A stretch of DNA of 64,000 nucleotides, taken from assembly GCA_963698995.1 (NCBI GenBank), contig CAVOTD010000007.1:310001-374000 (forward strand), written 5' to 3'. Below, in pieces: positions 27,071 to 36,285 of this stretch. This DNA is from AP-15 sp963698995 (GTDB lineage: Bacteria > Pseudomonadota > Alphaproteobacteria > ATCC43930 > CGMCC-115725). Below the pieces are notes generated by a model. That model did no database searches. It saw only the letters and a list, made by a program, of their open reading frames with translations, and had not been told where the DNA came from. The translations under genes and the position numbers were made by a program. Positions within the stretch are counted from its first letter, which is position 1. Every line of letters begins with the position of its first letter.

Positions 27071-27506
27071 ATGATTGTCCGTGAAATGGTCTTTGCCGCG
27101 CTGTGGGAGTTGGGGTCCGGCGCGGCTCGATTCGCCAGTGCTAATCGGCGCCTGCGCCATTGGGCAGATGTGGCGCCGGCCGAGCAGCCGGCATTGTTCA
27201 TGTGCGAGAAAGGTGGCAACGCTGCGATAAAAAAGCTGGGCGCACCAATCGTGTGGACTCTCTATGCCGAATTTTATGTCTACGCTCATTCGAGCGATCC
27301 CTATTTAGCGCCGGGAACCATCCTAAACTCGCTGCTCGACGCGCTCGAAGCCGCGCTGGCGCCATCACCGACAACCGGGATTCGAGAATCTTGGCCTGCC
27401 CGATATGGTCCAGCACGCTTATATAGCAGGCAAGGTCGAAACTGATGAAGGCGTACTCGGGGATCAGGTAATCGCGATCGTACCAGTCGAGATCCTGTGC
27501 GTCTGA
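27071..27506 (+). CDS. Tail terminator-like minor tail protein (frameshifted)
   Basis: The product starts MIVREMVFAALWELGS and contains WADVAPAEQPALFMCEKG, WTLYAEFYVYAHSSDPYLAP and LNSLLDALEAALAP, matching the small tail-terminator proteins that follow gp10-like genes. Near 27385 the frame is lost: the open frame ends at 27445, while the +1 frame continues GLPDMVQHAYIAGKVETDEG and VIAIVPVEILCV to the TGA at 27504-27506. That is a single-base indel. Restored length is about 145 residues. Confidence 0.75.
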
Positions 27507-27624
27507 TGATGCCGGAATGACGCGGCACAGGACCGAGTCTTCGCGCTCGGCTATGGCTCGAGGGATGGGACGCGCCGCACTGCTTCAATGTTCCTGGAAT
27601 CCGCCCTTTTCGAAGGAGTGGCCT

Positions 27625-27804
27625 ATGGCCGCGAAAAATTTCGGCACCATCCAAGCTGGTGAGCCCGTTTCGATCGATCAGCTGATCGAGCGCTGGTGGG
27701 AAGATCATTTCCACGGCTCGATCGTCGCGCGCGACACGCAGGCCTGGAATGTCGCCCACGCCGCCAAGGAACGGCTTAAGCGGCTCTTGAAAGGGAGTGA
27801 GTGA
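27625..27804 (+). CDS. Small phage protein, 59 residues
   Basis: It starts at ATG 27625 after a good AAGGAG site: MAAKNFGTIQAGEPVSIDQL, then IERWWEDHFHGSIVARDTQA. The frame is open upstream to 27517, but that part has no family character. It lies directly before the tail tube gene, overlapping its alternative GTG start. Function unknown. Confidence 0.6.
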   Translation: MAAKNFGTIQAGEPVSIDQLIERWWEDHFHGSIVARDTQAWNVAHAAKERLKRLLKGSE

Positions 27805-27805
27805 C

Positions 27806-28552
27806 ATGCAATTGAGCTTCGGCTCGGGTGCGGTATGGGGTGAACGCACTGATGTGACTGGCTCGGGAATTGGTCCGCGGCAGTTCGGTGTCTTACAAGA
27901 CATCCAGATCGACTTCGACTGGACTGACAAGGAGCTTTACGGCCAACTGCAGTTTCCAGTAGCGATCGCCCGCGGGCAGGGCAAGATCACAGGTAAGGCG
28001 AAGTTCGCGCAGATCCTCGGTCTGCTGTACTCCGACATCTTCTTCGGATTGGCCCCCGCCGCCGGTCAGTTCGCCGTCTCGCAGCTCGAAGCTGCCACAG
28101 TGCCGGCAGCGACGCCATTTACGGTGATTGCTGCCAACGCCTCGAGCTACAATGATGATCTCGGCGTTGTTTACGCGGGAACCGGCAAACGTTTCAACCG
28201 GGTGACGACGCCATCGGCTGCTGGTCAATACTCCGTCAATTTTTCCACCGGCGTCTATACCTTTTCCTCCGCCGATGCCAGCGCCGCACTGCTGATCTCT
28301 TACACTTACAACATAGCGACCAGCGGCAGCAAGCTGGCTATTACGAACCAGGTTATGGGTATGACGCCGACGTTCAAGGCGACATTCTACACGACTTACA
28401 ATGGCAGCGGCACCGCGCTCCGCCTCAACGCCTGCACGGCAAATAAGCTGTCACTGCCGACAAAGCTCGACACGTGGACGATCAGCGAACTCGACTTTAT
28501 GGCTTTTGCCGATGCCTCGGGCACGATCGGTTACCTGAGCACCGTCGAATGA
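27806..28552 (+). CDS. Major tail tube protein
   Basis: A 248-residue protein from ATG 27806 (MQLSFGSGAVWGERTDVTG); a GTG at 27797 is an alternative. It has the tail-tube pattern: QFGVLQDIQIDFDWTDKELY, GQLQFPVAIARGQGKITGKA, QILGLLYSDIFFGLAP, with a beta-rich insert and a C-terminal strand region. It forms the tube hexamers of a siphovirus-type tail. Its position directly before the tail chaperone genes is conserved. Confidence 0.85.
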   Translation: MQLSFGSGAVWGERTDVTGSGIGPRQFGVLQDIQIDFDWTDKELYGQLQFPVAIARGQGKITGKAKFAQILGLLYSDIFFGLAPAAGQFAVSQLEAATVPAATPFTVIAANASSYNDDLGVVYAGTGKRFNRVTTPSAAGQYSVNFSTGVYTFSSADASAALLISYTYNIATSGSKLAITNQVMGMTPTFKATFYTTYNGSGTALRLNACTANKLSLPTKLDTWTISELDFMAFADASGTIGYLSTVE

Positions 28553-28989
28553 TGATCCCAGGTGTGGCGGTCGCAATGGCCGGCCATGATTGGTTGGTGC
28601 CGCCCCTCACCCTTGGCCAACTGCGGCGTCTGATGCCCAAAGTCCGCGAACTGACCGAAATCGGCGCGTCTATGGGCGAGGCGCAGATTGCCGTCCTCGT
28701 CGAGATCGTCACGGCAGCATTGCAGCGCAACTATCCTGAAGTATCGGCGGATCAGGTCGAGAATCTGCTCGATCTTGGAAATGCGAGCGTCGTGCTGAAT
28801 GCCGTTCTCACCGGCTCGGGTCTAAAGCCGCGCGGAACCCCCGTGGGGGAAGCACCGGCCCCCGAGACGATCTCGGGGGCCGATCCGGCGATCTCCGGAC
28901 CGCTGCCGATCACGGTGGGCGGACCGGGGAGGCTTGGGGACAAATCTACGGGCTTCTCGCCACCGCCTGCGGCTACAGCTATCCCGTAA
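28549..28989 (+). CDS. Tail assembly chaperone, short (G-like) form
   Basis: A 146-residue protein coupled to the tail tube stop (ATGA). It contains WLVPPLTLGQLRRLMPKVRE, MGEAQIAVLVEIVTAALQRN and YPEVSADQVENLLDLGN, a typical tail-chaperone helical domain, then a Gly/Pro-rich end. The -1 frame over its last part encodes GEAWGQIYGLLATACGYSYP and is continuous with the next gene, the expected layout for a G/GT pair made by ribosomal frameshifting. Confidence 0.75.
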   Translation: MMIPGVAVAMAGHDWLVPPLTLGQLRRLMPKVRELTEIGASMGEAQIAVLVEIVTAALQRNYPEVSADQVENLLDLGNASVVLNAVLTGSGLKPRGTPVGEAPAPETISGADPAISGPLPITVGGPGRLGDKSTGFSPPPAATAIP

Positions 28990-28997
28990 TAGACGCA

Positions 28998-29270
28998 ATG
29001 ACGCTGTTGCAGGTCGAAGAACTGGCGTCTTATTGGGCCGAGCACCCGCCGCTGCACCTGCTGTTCGGGGCGTATCTCGGTGTCGGTAAAGACACCCAAA
29101 AGCGGCTGCCTCAGACGCCTGCCAGGCGAACTGGGAGAGCGGCTGCCGAACCCGGCTCGGTTCTCGCGGGGCTCGGACCTGGATTTGGCGCTGGCGATGT
29201 TCATGCTGGCCTGATGCCGGTGGTGCTCGACTTTGCCGAGTTGCGCCGTCGGGCGGTTGCTGCAGGCTGA
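28998..29270 (+). CDS. Tail assembly chaperone, T-domain (probably read by -1 frameshift)
   Basis: The annotatable frame starts at ATG 28998 (MTLLQVEELASYWAEHPPLH), but in-frame sequence extends upstream through ACGYSYPVIDAM with no stop until well inside the G-like gene. T domains of tail chaperones are usually made as a G-T fusion. The Gly-rich C-terminal 50 residues are less conserved. It lies between G and the tape measure gene, as in lambda-like tails. Confidence 0.6.
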   Translation: MTLLQVEELASYWAEHPPLHLLFGAYLGVGKDTQKRLPQTPARRTGRAAAEPGSVLAGLGPGFGAGDVHAGLMPVVLDFAELRRRAVAAG

Positions 29271-29321
29271 CCCGTGCCACGCAAAGCCACTGGCGCGCGA
29301 GTTTGTCATTGAGAGGCTGGC

Positions 29322-30611
29322 ATGGCCGATATTGAAACTAGCGTCGTCATCAGCGCCCAGATCGACAGTCTCCAGTCTGGCATGGAGGTCGCATCGAGTT
29401 CGGTCCAGGCAGCGACGGACGCGATGCGGGCTCAATTTTCTGGGTTGGGCACCGCCGCCCAGCAGGCGCAGTCGCAGTTGAGCGCCGCCGCCGCGCAAAT
29501 CGGATCGAGCATCGATGCTCTGCAGGCGAGAGCCGGCGGCCTTGCAGGTTCGATCGGCGACGGAATGCTTCCATATGCCGCCGCCGGCGGAAGCGGCGTT
29601 GCCGGTTCACGCGCCGCACGGAGCGGGCGCGACGAGATCGCTGCCCTCAACGGTGATGAAAAGGTCACTGGCGCCGTCTATGCCCGCAAAAAGGCGTCAA
29701 TCGAAGCCAGTGCCGAGCTTGGTCGGGTTTCGCGGACGCAGGAGATTGCGGAACTCCAGGGGCTGCTCGACACAAAATGGGCGCTTGATCAGGACTACTT
29801 TGAGAAGAAGCTCGCAGCAGCCGAGAACGATGCCAGCGCTAAGCAAAAAATATCCGATGAGGAGCGACTGGCCTACGAGAAGTTTTTGACCGACCAGCAA
29901 AAGCTCGACATTCAGGCGGCGCAGAACAGCCAAAGAGCTTGGCAAAGTATCATGCAGCCGATCCAACGCGCCTTCGATACGTCGATTACCGGCATGATCT
30001 TGGGTACGACGACTTTGCAGAAAGCAGTTGCCAATATCAGCCAGTCGATCATTGGCGAGTTCGTGAACCTCGGTGTCAAGATGGTGACCAATTGGATTGC
30101 CAACGAGCTCGCCATGACCACCGCGACAGAGGCCGGAGCCGCGGCGCGCACCGCCGCGGAAGGCGAAGGAATGGCCGCCGGGCTGGCGATGAAGGCGTTG
30201 AATGCGGTCAAGAGCATCGTTACCGATTCGGCGCAGGCGTTCGGCGGCATCTTTGCATTCCTGTCGCCGATTATGGGACCGGCAGCGGCCGGACCTGCCG
30301 CAGCCGGAGAAGCCACAGTGATGGCCGCGGCGAGCGGGATAGCTTCGGCCGCCGGCGGCTGGGTAGTGCCTTCGGATCAGCTCGCGATGGTTCACCAGAA
30401 CGAGATGATACTGCCGGCCAATATCAGCCAAGGCCTGAAGGGGATGATCTCGGCCAATGGCGGGGCCGGGGCGGGCGCCGGTCCGGTGGTGATCAACGTC
30501 TCGGCGATCGATAGCCAAGACGTTAAGCGATTCTTTCAAAGTAATGGCAGCCTGCTCGTCTCCGCGGTTAACAAGGCGATGCGCAACGGCTCGGCACTGC
30601 GGACGGCGTGA
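29322..30611 (+). CDS. Tail tape measure protein, short type
   Basis: A 429-residue protein that sets tail length and is threaded through the tail tube. The N-terminal helix (TSVVISAQIDSLQSGMEVAS) and a coiled-coil-like middle (SRTQEIAELQGLLDTKWALD) are followed by a hydrophobic region (FGGIFAFLSPIMGPAAAGPA). The C terminus carries WVVPSDQLAMVHQNEMILPA, a conserved tape-measure ending. The short length implies a short tail, as in gene transfer agents. Confidence 0.8.
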   Translation: MADIETSVVISAQIDSLQSGMEVASSSVQAATDAMRAQFSGLGTAAQQAQSQLSAAAAQIGSSIDALQARAGGLAGSIGDGMLPYAAAGGSGVAGSRAARSGRDEIAALNGDEKVTGAVYARKKASIEASAELGRVSRTQEIAELQGLLDTKWALDQDYFEKKLAAAENDASAKQKISDEERLAYEKFLTDQQKLDIQAAQNSQRAWQSIMQPIQRAFDTSITGMILGTTTLQKAVANISQSIIGEFVNLGVKMVTNWIANELAMTTATEAGAAARTAAEGEGMAAGLAMKALNAVKSIVTDSAQAFGGIFAFLSPIMGPAAAGPAAAGEATVMAAASGIASAAGGWVVPSDQLAMVHQNEMILPANISQGLKGMISANGGAGAGAGPVVINVSAIDSQDVKRFFQSNGSLLVSAVNKAMRNGSALRTA

Positions 30612-31231
30612 TGGGGTTGATCTTTCCGGGATTACCAGGTCTGGCCTGGAGCGTCACCAAGACGCCAACGTTTCAGACCCGAATCCAGCGCGCTGCGTCA
30701 GGGCGCGAATTGCGGGCTCTCGATTACCCCTATCCGTTATGGCAATTTGCCTTGGTTTACGATTTTTTGCGCGATGACCCGACCGCGGGCTATGACGAGC
30801 TTAGAACTTTGGTTGGGTTCTTTTTGCTCTGCCAGGGAGCGTTCGGTACATTCTTGTTTCAGGACCCGAGCGACTGTCGAGTCACTGGACAGCAGATCGG
30901 GATCGGAAACGCCAGCACAAGCGTCTTCCAGCTCCAGCGCACGATGGGCACGACATTACCCGGCGGCGGGTTCTTTGAACCGATCGTCGCGCCGAATGTC
31001 GTCAGAGCGATCTACCTCAATGGAATCGTGCAAAACCCTTCAGCTTACAGCGTCGACCCCGACAATGGCCTGGTCACCTTCAACATGGCGCCGGGCAGCG
31101 GGCTGATTGTCAGCGCCGATTTCACCTATTACTTCCGATGCCGCTTCATTGACGACAAATACGATTTTGAAAATTTCATGTATCGGCTGTGGCAATTGAA
31201 AAAGTTGACCTTCATCTCGGTGCGCGCGTGA
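30611..31231 (+). CDS. Distal tail protein, DUF2460 (GTA gp12-like)
   Basis: The product carries the DUF2460 pattern: FPGLPGLAWSVTKTPTFQT, DYPYPLWQFALVYDFL, LRTLVGFFLLCQGAFGTFLF and RCRFIDDKYDFENFMYRLWQ. In the Rhodobacter GTA this protein forms the distal tail ring. The ATG overlaps the tape measure stop. It is followed by DUF2163 and NlpC/P60 genes in the GTA order. Confidence 0.9.
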   Translation: MGLIFPGLPGLAWSVTKTPTFQTRIQRAASGRELRALDYPYPLWQFALVYDFLRDDPTAGYDELRTLVGFFLLCQGAFGTFLFQDPSDCRVTGQQIGIGNASTSVFQLQRTMGTTLPGGGFFEPIVAPNVVRAIYLNGIVQNPSAYSVDPDNGLVTFNMAPGSGLIVSADFTYYFRCRFIDDKYDFENFMYRLWQLKKLTFISVRA

Positions 31232-32082
31232 AGGCCGCCAGTTCCGCTCTGCTTGCGCTGCTTGCGAGCAGCGATAGTTTCATTATGGCGGACCTCTATA
31301 CGATCACCTTGGCCGGAGGCTCTGTGCTGCGCTACTCGGCGGCACCAACCGCGATCAGCGCCAATGGCTATACATTCGAACTCGGGCCAAAGTTCGAGCG
31401 ATCGAAAACCAGGGTTGTTGTTGGCACCCAGGTCGACGAGCTCGAGGTCAAGCTGTATCCCGAGACGACGGATCTGATCGGCGGCGTATCGTTCCTCGAG
31501 GCGGCCTGGCAAGGACAGCTTGACGGGGCGCTGCTCCAGCTCGAACGAACCTTCATGCCGGCCTATGGTGATACCAGTGCCGGAACGGTCGTCCTTTTTG
31601 CCGGCCGTATTTCCGACATCGAGTGCACCCGCACCGGGATTGACCTGAAATGCCGCTCGCACCTAGAGCTGCTGAATATTCAGATGCCGCGCCGCTTATG
31701 GCAATCGTCATGCACACACCTATTTGGCGATGCGATGTGTCAATTCGATCGCTCGAACCTGCAGACAACTTTTCCCGCTGGGCCCGGTTCGAGCCAAGCG
31801 CAAATTGCAACCCCAGTCAACCCGACCCCGTCCAATCTCTACATCCAGGGGACAATCATTGGCGCGACCGGGGCAAATACCGGATCGAGCCGCACGATCG
31901 CGAATATGGGCGGCGGCTGGGTTTATGTGAAACTAGGGTTTCTCGCGCCGGTCCTGGCCGGAGACGAATTCCAGCTGCTGCCCGGCTGCGACCGTACATT
32001 GGCGACTTGCACGAACGTCTTCAATAACGCCGTTCACTTCGGCGGCTTTCCGTACATCCCGACGCCCGAGACGGCGGTATGA
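31228..32082 (+). CDS. Tail hub protein, DUF2163 (GTA gp13-like)
   Basis: GTG 31228 overlaps the previous stop (GTGA); a longer frame from 31189 would overlap the neighbour by 43 bp. The product has LLASSDSFIMADLYTITLAG, YTFELGPKFERSKTRVVVGT, and MPRRLWQSSCTHLFGDAMC with paired cysteines, the DUF2163 pattern. GTA homologues form an iron-sulphur-containing tail hub, and the later cysteines (LLPGCDRTLATCTNVF) are kept here. Confidence 0.9.
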   Translation: MKAASSALLALLASSDSFIMADLYTITLAGGSVLRYSAAPTAISANGYTFELGPKFERSKTRVVVGTQVDELEVKLYPETTDLIGGVSFLEAAWQGQLDGALLQLERTFMPAYGDTSAGTVVLFAGRISDIECTRTGIDLKCRSHLELLNIQMPRRLWQSSCTHLFGDAMCQFDRSNLQTTFPAGPGSSQAQIATPVNPTPSNLYIQGTIIGATGANTGSSRTIANMGGGWVYVKLGFLAPVLAGDEFQLLPGCDRTLATCTNVFNNAVHFGGFPYIPTPETAV

Positions 32083-32510
32083 GCCTGAGGTCGCGGGTTA
32101 TCGCCGAGGCCGAAACCTGGTTGCGGACCCCTTATCACCACATGGGCCGGATCAAGGGCAGTGGCACGGATTGTCTGATGCTGCTTGCCGAGGTCTACGA
32201 GGCGGCGGGCGTGATCCCGCATCTCGATGTGCCGTTCTATCCGCCTGATTGGAATCTGCACCGCGACGCGGAACGTTACCTGCACGGCGTCATGCGCTAC
32301 GCCCGCGAGCTTGACGCGGACCCGCAAAGCGGCGACGTGGCCGTATTCAAATTCGGCCGCTGCTTCGCACACGGCGCCATCGTCGTCTCTTGGCCGCGGC
32401 TGATCCATGCCTGGTGCGATGCGGGGGTCGGCTACGCAGACGCGAATCAGCCGCCGCTGGCTGATCGGCAAGTGCGCTTTTTTGATCCGTTTCCAACCTC
32501 CGAGCTCTGA
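32079..32510 (+). CDS. NlpC/P60 tail peptidase (GTA gp14-like)
   Basis: A 143-residue cell-wall peptidase of the tail tip. The catalytic cysteine is Cys32 in GSGTDCLMLLAEVY, and the histidine is near 98 in GRCFAHGAIVVSW. It cleaves peptidoglycan cross-links so that DNA can enter. The ATG overlaps the DUF2163 stop (ATGA). Confidence 0.92.
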   Translation: MSLRSRVIAEAETWLRTPYHHMGRIKGSGTDCLMLLAEVYEAAGVIPHLDVPFYPPDWNLHRDAERYLHGVMRYARELDADPQSGDVAVFKFGRCFAHGAIVVSWPRLIHAWCDAGVGYADANQPPLADRQVRFFDPFPTSEL

Positions 32511-32519
32511 CGGCTTGCC

Positions 32520-34872
32520 ATGGGCGGCATCCTAAGCAACGCATCGAACGCCAAGCAGCAGAAGACGGTCGGCTCGCTGCAGTTTCAAACCTCGCAGCAT
32601 GGCGGGGTGATCCCGCTCGTCTATGGGACGACCCGGGTTTCCCCGAACCTGATCGAGTACGACGATTTTAAGGCAACTCCATCGAAGCAAAGTGCTGGCG
32701 GCAAAGGTGGCGGCGGAGGCAAGGGAGGCGGCCAGCAGTATAAATACAGCGCTTCTGTCATAATGGGTGTATGCCAAGGGCCGATCGCCGGCCTCGGCAC
32801 CGTGTGGTGGGACAAGAACGTAGGGGCACTGTCGGCGCTTCCAGCGGCGGTCTACCTCGGGAGCGACGGCCAATCGTCAGATCCGTACTGGGAGACCAAC
32901 CACGGCGACAAGGCTCTTGGCTATTCCGGGACCGCAACGGTGGTCGCCAACAACTACGCAATGGGGAACACGGCTACTTTGCCGAATTTCTCATTCGAGG
33001 TGTATGGTCTTCTGCAGCTCAGTGGCACGAACGGGCTAGATGCCGATCCCGCTGCGATCGTCTCCGACTTTCTGACCAATCCCCGCTATGGTGCTGGTTT
33101 CCCGGTCGCAAACCTCGATGATCTGACTTCTCTATTCCGCATACTGTCAGGCACTCGGGATTTTCCTGTCGCCGATGCTCGACAGCCAACAGGAAGCGCA
33201 GCAACACTTGGCCAATATTGTCAAAATCACCAATAGCGCCATTGTCTGGTCGGGCGGGTTGTTGAAGATTGTCCCCTATGGCGATCAGCCTGTAACCGGT
33301 AACGGCACGAACTACACCCCGAATATCATCCCAATCTACAGCCTCGACGACGACGATTTTATCGTCCAAGGGTCGAGCGTCGGCACGAGTTCCGGGGTGT
33401 CGCCGGGCGGCCCGCTGTTGCGCTCCGGCGGGGGTCCGATTACCGGTGGGTTCGGCGACGATCCGCTCCGTATCATGCGGTCGACCCCGGCGGATGCTAC
33501 CAACTCTATTCAACTCGAATGTTTGGACCGATCGAACAATTACAACACCGCGGTAGTCGAGGCTTTCGATCAGGCGGCGATCGAGCTTTATGGCGTGCGC
33601 CGCGACAGCTCGCTGAAGGCGCGAGCGATCGTGGATCCATTGACCGTCGGCCCGCTCGTCGCCCAGCTCATGCTGCAGCGCGCACTGTTATTTCGCAATA
33701 CCTACACCTTCAAACTCGGGTGGAAATATTGTCTGCTCGAGCCGATGGACCTTATCCAGATTTCGGATTCAAGGCTCGGTGTCTCGGAGCAAATCGTGCG
33801 GATAACCGCTGTCGAGGAGGACGAGGAAGGCACGCTTTCGATAACCGCGGAGGATTTCTTTGGCGGCTATTCGACGGCAGCGCTGTACCCCAAACAGTCT
33901 AATGCAGGCTTCGTCCCGAATTGGAACTCGCCGGCGGGCGATATCAACCAGCCGATTATTTTCGAGCCGCCGGCCGCGCTGCTGACCGGCGGCCCCGAAA
34001 TTTGGGTTGCGCTGTCGGGCGGAGCGAATTGGGGCGGGGCACAGGTCTGGATCTCGAGCGACGGCAATTCCTATACTCTGGCCGGAACGGTTAGCGCACC
34101 GGCGACTCAAGGAACACTGGTCGCCGATCTGCCTCCTCATCCCTCGCCCGATACCATCGGCACTCTTTCGGTCGATCTGACCGAAAGCCAGGGTCAGCTG
34201 GTCTCGGTCTCCGCCACCGACGCCGCCAATCTGGTTACGCTGTGCTATGCCGACGGCGAGCTTCTCGCGTACCAGACCGCGACGCTGACCGCTGCTGCCA
34301 AATATGACCTGACGACTCTCTATCGGGGTGCTTACGGCAGCGCGATCGTCGATCATCCCCCCGGGTCGAAATTCGCTCGGCTCGATGGATCTGTCGGTCG
34401 GTTTTCCTATCCGAACAGCCTGATCGGCCAAACCATCTATTTGAAGTTCCTGTCAATGAACATCGTTGGCGGCGGATTACAGGACTTGGCCTCGGTTCAG
34501 GCATACTCCTACCTGGTCCAAGGGACCGGGCAGGCTTCTACGATTATCTTCAGCGGCTCTTATAACGGCAAGCCGACCGCCAACCTCGTCCTCCAGAGCT
34601 ATGTATTCGCCGCGCCGGCGACCGTCCCGGCAGGGCTTTCGGGCAGCCGGGGCAGCGCCGGAACCGCGGCAGCCGCGGCGACCACCTTCAACATACAGAA
34701 GAACGGCACGAATATTGGGACTATGGCTTTCGCCGCATCGGCCACTGCGGCCTCTTTCGCGATGAGCTCGGCCACTGTGTTCAATGCCGGTGACGTGCTT
34801 GCCATCGTCGCGCCGTCCGTTTCGGACGCTACTCTGGCGAATCTCGCATGGACCGTCGTGGGAATAGCATAA
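32520..34872 (+). CDS. Tail tip/baseplate protein, GTA gp15-like (frameshifted)
   Basis: The first frame (32520-33236) starts MGGILSNASNAKQQKTVGSL, with QHGGVIPLVYGTTRVSPNLI and VIMGVCQGPIAGLGTVWWDK, the N terminus of tail-tip proteins. Near 33140 homology moves to the next frame, YCQALGIFLSPMLDSQQEAQ, continuing LANIVKITNSAIVWSGGLLK and VRDSSLKARAIVDPLTVG-type sequence to 34872. The C terminus ends in a TNF-like beta domain (NIQKNGTNIGTMAFAASATA). Restored length is about 780 residues, shorter than the roughly 1,300 of the Rhodobacter GTA tip. The frame break is a single indel. Confidence 0.82.
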
Positions 34873-35069
34873 TGAAGCTCGAATCCTGGGATAGCACAGA
34901 AGATAAGAGACGTTGGAAAATCGTCCGCACCGACGACTACACCGATGTTCCGGGCGAGATCATCACCGCCGACGAGGCGACCGGCGAATGTTGCATTCAA
35001 GTCGGTGGCGAGACCAAGTCGCTGAGCTTTGGGCCACGGGGCATCAGAATTGTCGGGCGGAGAAGATGA
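34872..35069 (+). CDS. Small phage protein, 65 residues
   Basis: It starts at ATG 34872, overlapping the tip-protein stop (ATAATG). The product is charged: MKLESWDSTEDKRRWKIVRT, then IITADEATGECCIQVGG, ending GIRIVGRRR. It resembles small cytoplasmic or virion proteins that follow tip genes. No function known. Confidence 0.55.
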   Translation: MKLESWDSTEDKRRWKIVRTDDYTDVPGEIITADEATGECCIQVGGETKSLSFGPRGIRIVGRRR

Positions 35070-35144
35070 TCTGCGCGCCGCGCGCCGACCGAACTCCAAC
35101 GCGGCAGCCCCAACGGTTTGACGCGCACGAAATTGAGGTTTCGC

Positions 35145-35414
35145 ATGCCGCCCACGGATGACCGGCTGGTAGCCTACCCAGTAGAGACTCAACTAGCGCT
35201 GATCCGGCGCGATATCGAAGAGATCCACCATGCCCTACACGGCGACAGCAAAGGGCGCAAAGGACTCGTGGATCAAGTCGAAGAACTCGTCACGGTTGCC
35301 GATCGTGGGCGCTTCAGTCTGCGCGTCGCCCTTTGGCTTGGTGGTGGCATCGTCGCCGCCGCCACCGCGGTGGCACAATTCAAGCAGGCAGTTTTGGGAC
35401 TTTTTCAGCAATGA
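35145..35414 (+). CDS. Small membrane protein, holin-like
   Basis: An 89-residue protein from ATG 35145, starting MPPTDDRLVAYPVETQLALI. It has an N-terminal helical region (ALIRRDIEEIHHALHG, LVDQVEELV) and one C-terminal membrane segment (LWLGGGIVAAATAVAQF). This layout, directly before an endolysin gene, is common for holins or tail-anchored lysis proteins. The frame extends upstream to TTG 35118. The end overlaps the lysin ATG. Confidence 0.6.
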   Translation: MPPTDDRLVAYPVETQLALIRRDIEEIHHALHGDSKGRKGLVDQVEELVTVADRGRFSLRVALWLGGGIVAAATAVAQFKQAVLGLFQQ

Positions 35415-36106
35415 CCCCATTGCGCTTTATCGGCAATCTGCCTCCGTCATTACATTTGAGCTCGGCACCCTACGTCCCGTCGGTTACCTCCGACGTTGTG
35501 ATTGACCTCAGTCATTGGCAGGCGCCAGTCGATTTTGCAAAAGTCAAGTCGGCGGGAATTGCTGCGGTGATTTTAAAGGCCACGCAGGGCGCGCACTGGA
35601 TAGATGCGACATTCGTCCAACGCTGCGCCGGCGCGACCGCTGCCGGGCTCCTCGTTGGGGCCTATCATTTTCTTGATAGTTCTGCGCCCGAGCTGCAGGT
35701 CGAGAACTTATTATCCGTGGCCGATGGCTGCCCCGTCCTCGCGCTCGACGCGGAGCCGAACGACATCGGGGCAACGGTGACAGTTGCGCAGACCGCAGAG
35801 GCCGCGGCGCGGTTGCAAATGGCGACAGGCAACCCGCCGCTCGTCTATATCGGCCGCTACGGACCTGACGGGCGCGGTACCGGGCTCCCGAACGGCGTGC
35901 TGTCGCGTTGCCCGTTGTGGTTGCCGGCATACAATTCGCGGCCCATTTGTCCACCAGGTTGGCCGAAGTGGACGCTTTGGCAACACACTGATGGGACCGT
36001 TGGTTCCGACGTCGCTCCGGTCACGGGCATTGGCCGCTGCGATCGCAGCAGGTTCGCAGGTACGGCCGCCGATCTCGCCGCCTGGTGGAAAATGCCCCGT
36101 GCATGA
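35411..36106 (+). CDS. Endolysin, GH25 muramidase
   Basis: A lysozyme of glycoside hydrolase family 25, which cleaves the glycan strand of peptidoglycan. It shows VVIDLSHWQAPVDFAKVK (D32), GAYHFLDSSA, LALDAEPND (D113 and E115, the catalytic pair), PLVYIGRYGPDG and WTLWQHTDG. The 231 residues fit the family. No signal peptide is apparent, so export would need a holin. It lies within the lysis cassette. Confidence 0.92.
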   Translation: MTPLRFIGNLPPSLHLSSAPYVPSVTSDVVIDLSHWQAPVDFAKVKSAGIAAVILKATQGAHWIDATFVQRCAGATAAGLLVGAYHFLDSSAPELQVENLLSVADGCPVLALDAEPNDIGATVTVAQTAEAAARLQMATGNPPLVYIGRYGPDGRGTGLPNGVLSRCPLWLPAYNSRPICPPGWPKWTLWQHTDGTVGSDVAPVTGIGRCDRSRFAGTAADLAAWWKMPRA

Positions 36107-36234
36107 CCGCCTGGGGTCAGCCAACCAAGCTTGGGTTTGCAGCGTATTTCCTCGTCACCTGGGCCACCGTGCCGTTCTTCCCGGAAGGAGAGGCGATCCC
36201 TCTGCTGATGGCGAGAGGCGCTGTTCCTCCTTGA
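36103..36234 (+). CDS. 43-residue membrane peptide
   Basis: The ATG overlaps the endolysin stop (ATGA). The product MTAWGQPTKLGFAAYFLVTW has one hydrophobic segment extending to VPFF, then a short polar tail. Its position between endolysin and lipoprotein suits a second lysis membrane protein (holin or inner-membrane spanin), which is inference. Confidence 0.5.
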   Translation: MTAWGQPTKLGFAAYFLVTWATVPFFPEGEAIPLLMARGAVPP

Positions 36235-36285
36235 TCACGAGCCAGGCCGTCGTCATGCTGGTTGGGCCCGGCGGGGGACAAATGC

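Noticed and set aside
28830..28940. Classic slippery heptamer
   Set aside because: None of the candidates follows the X-XXY-YYZ rule perfectly.
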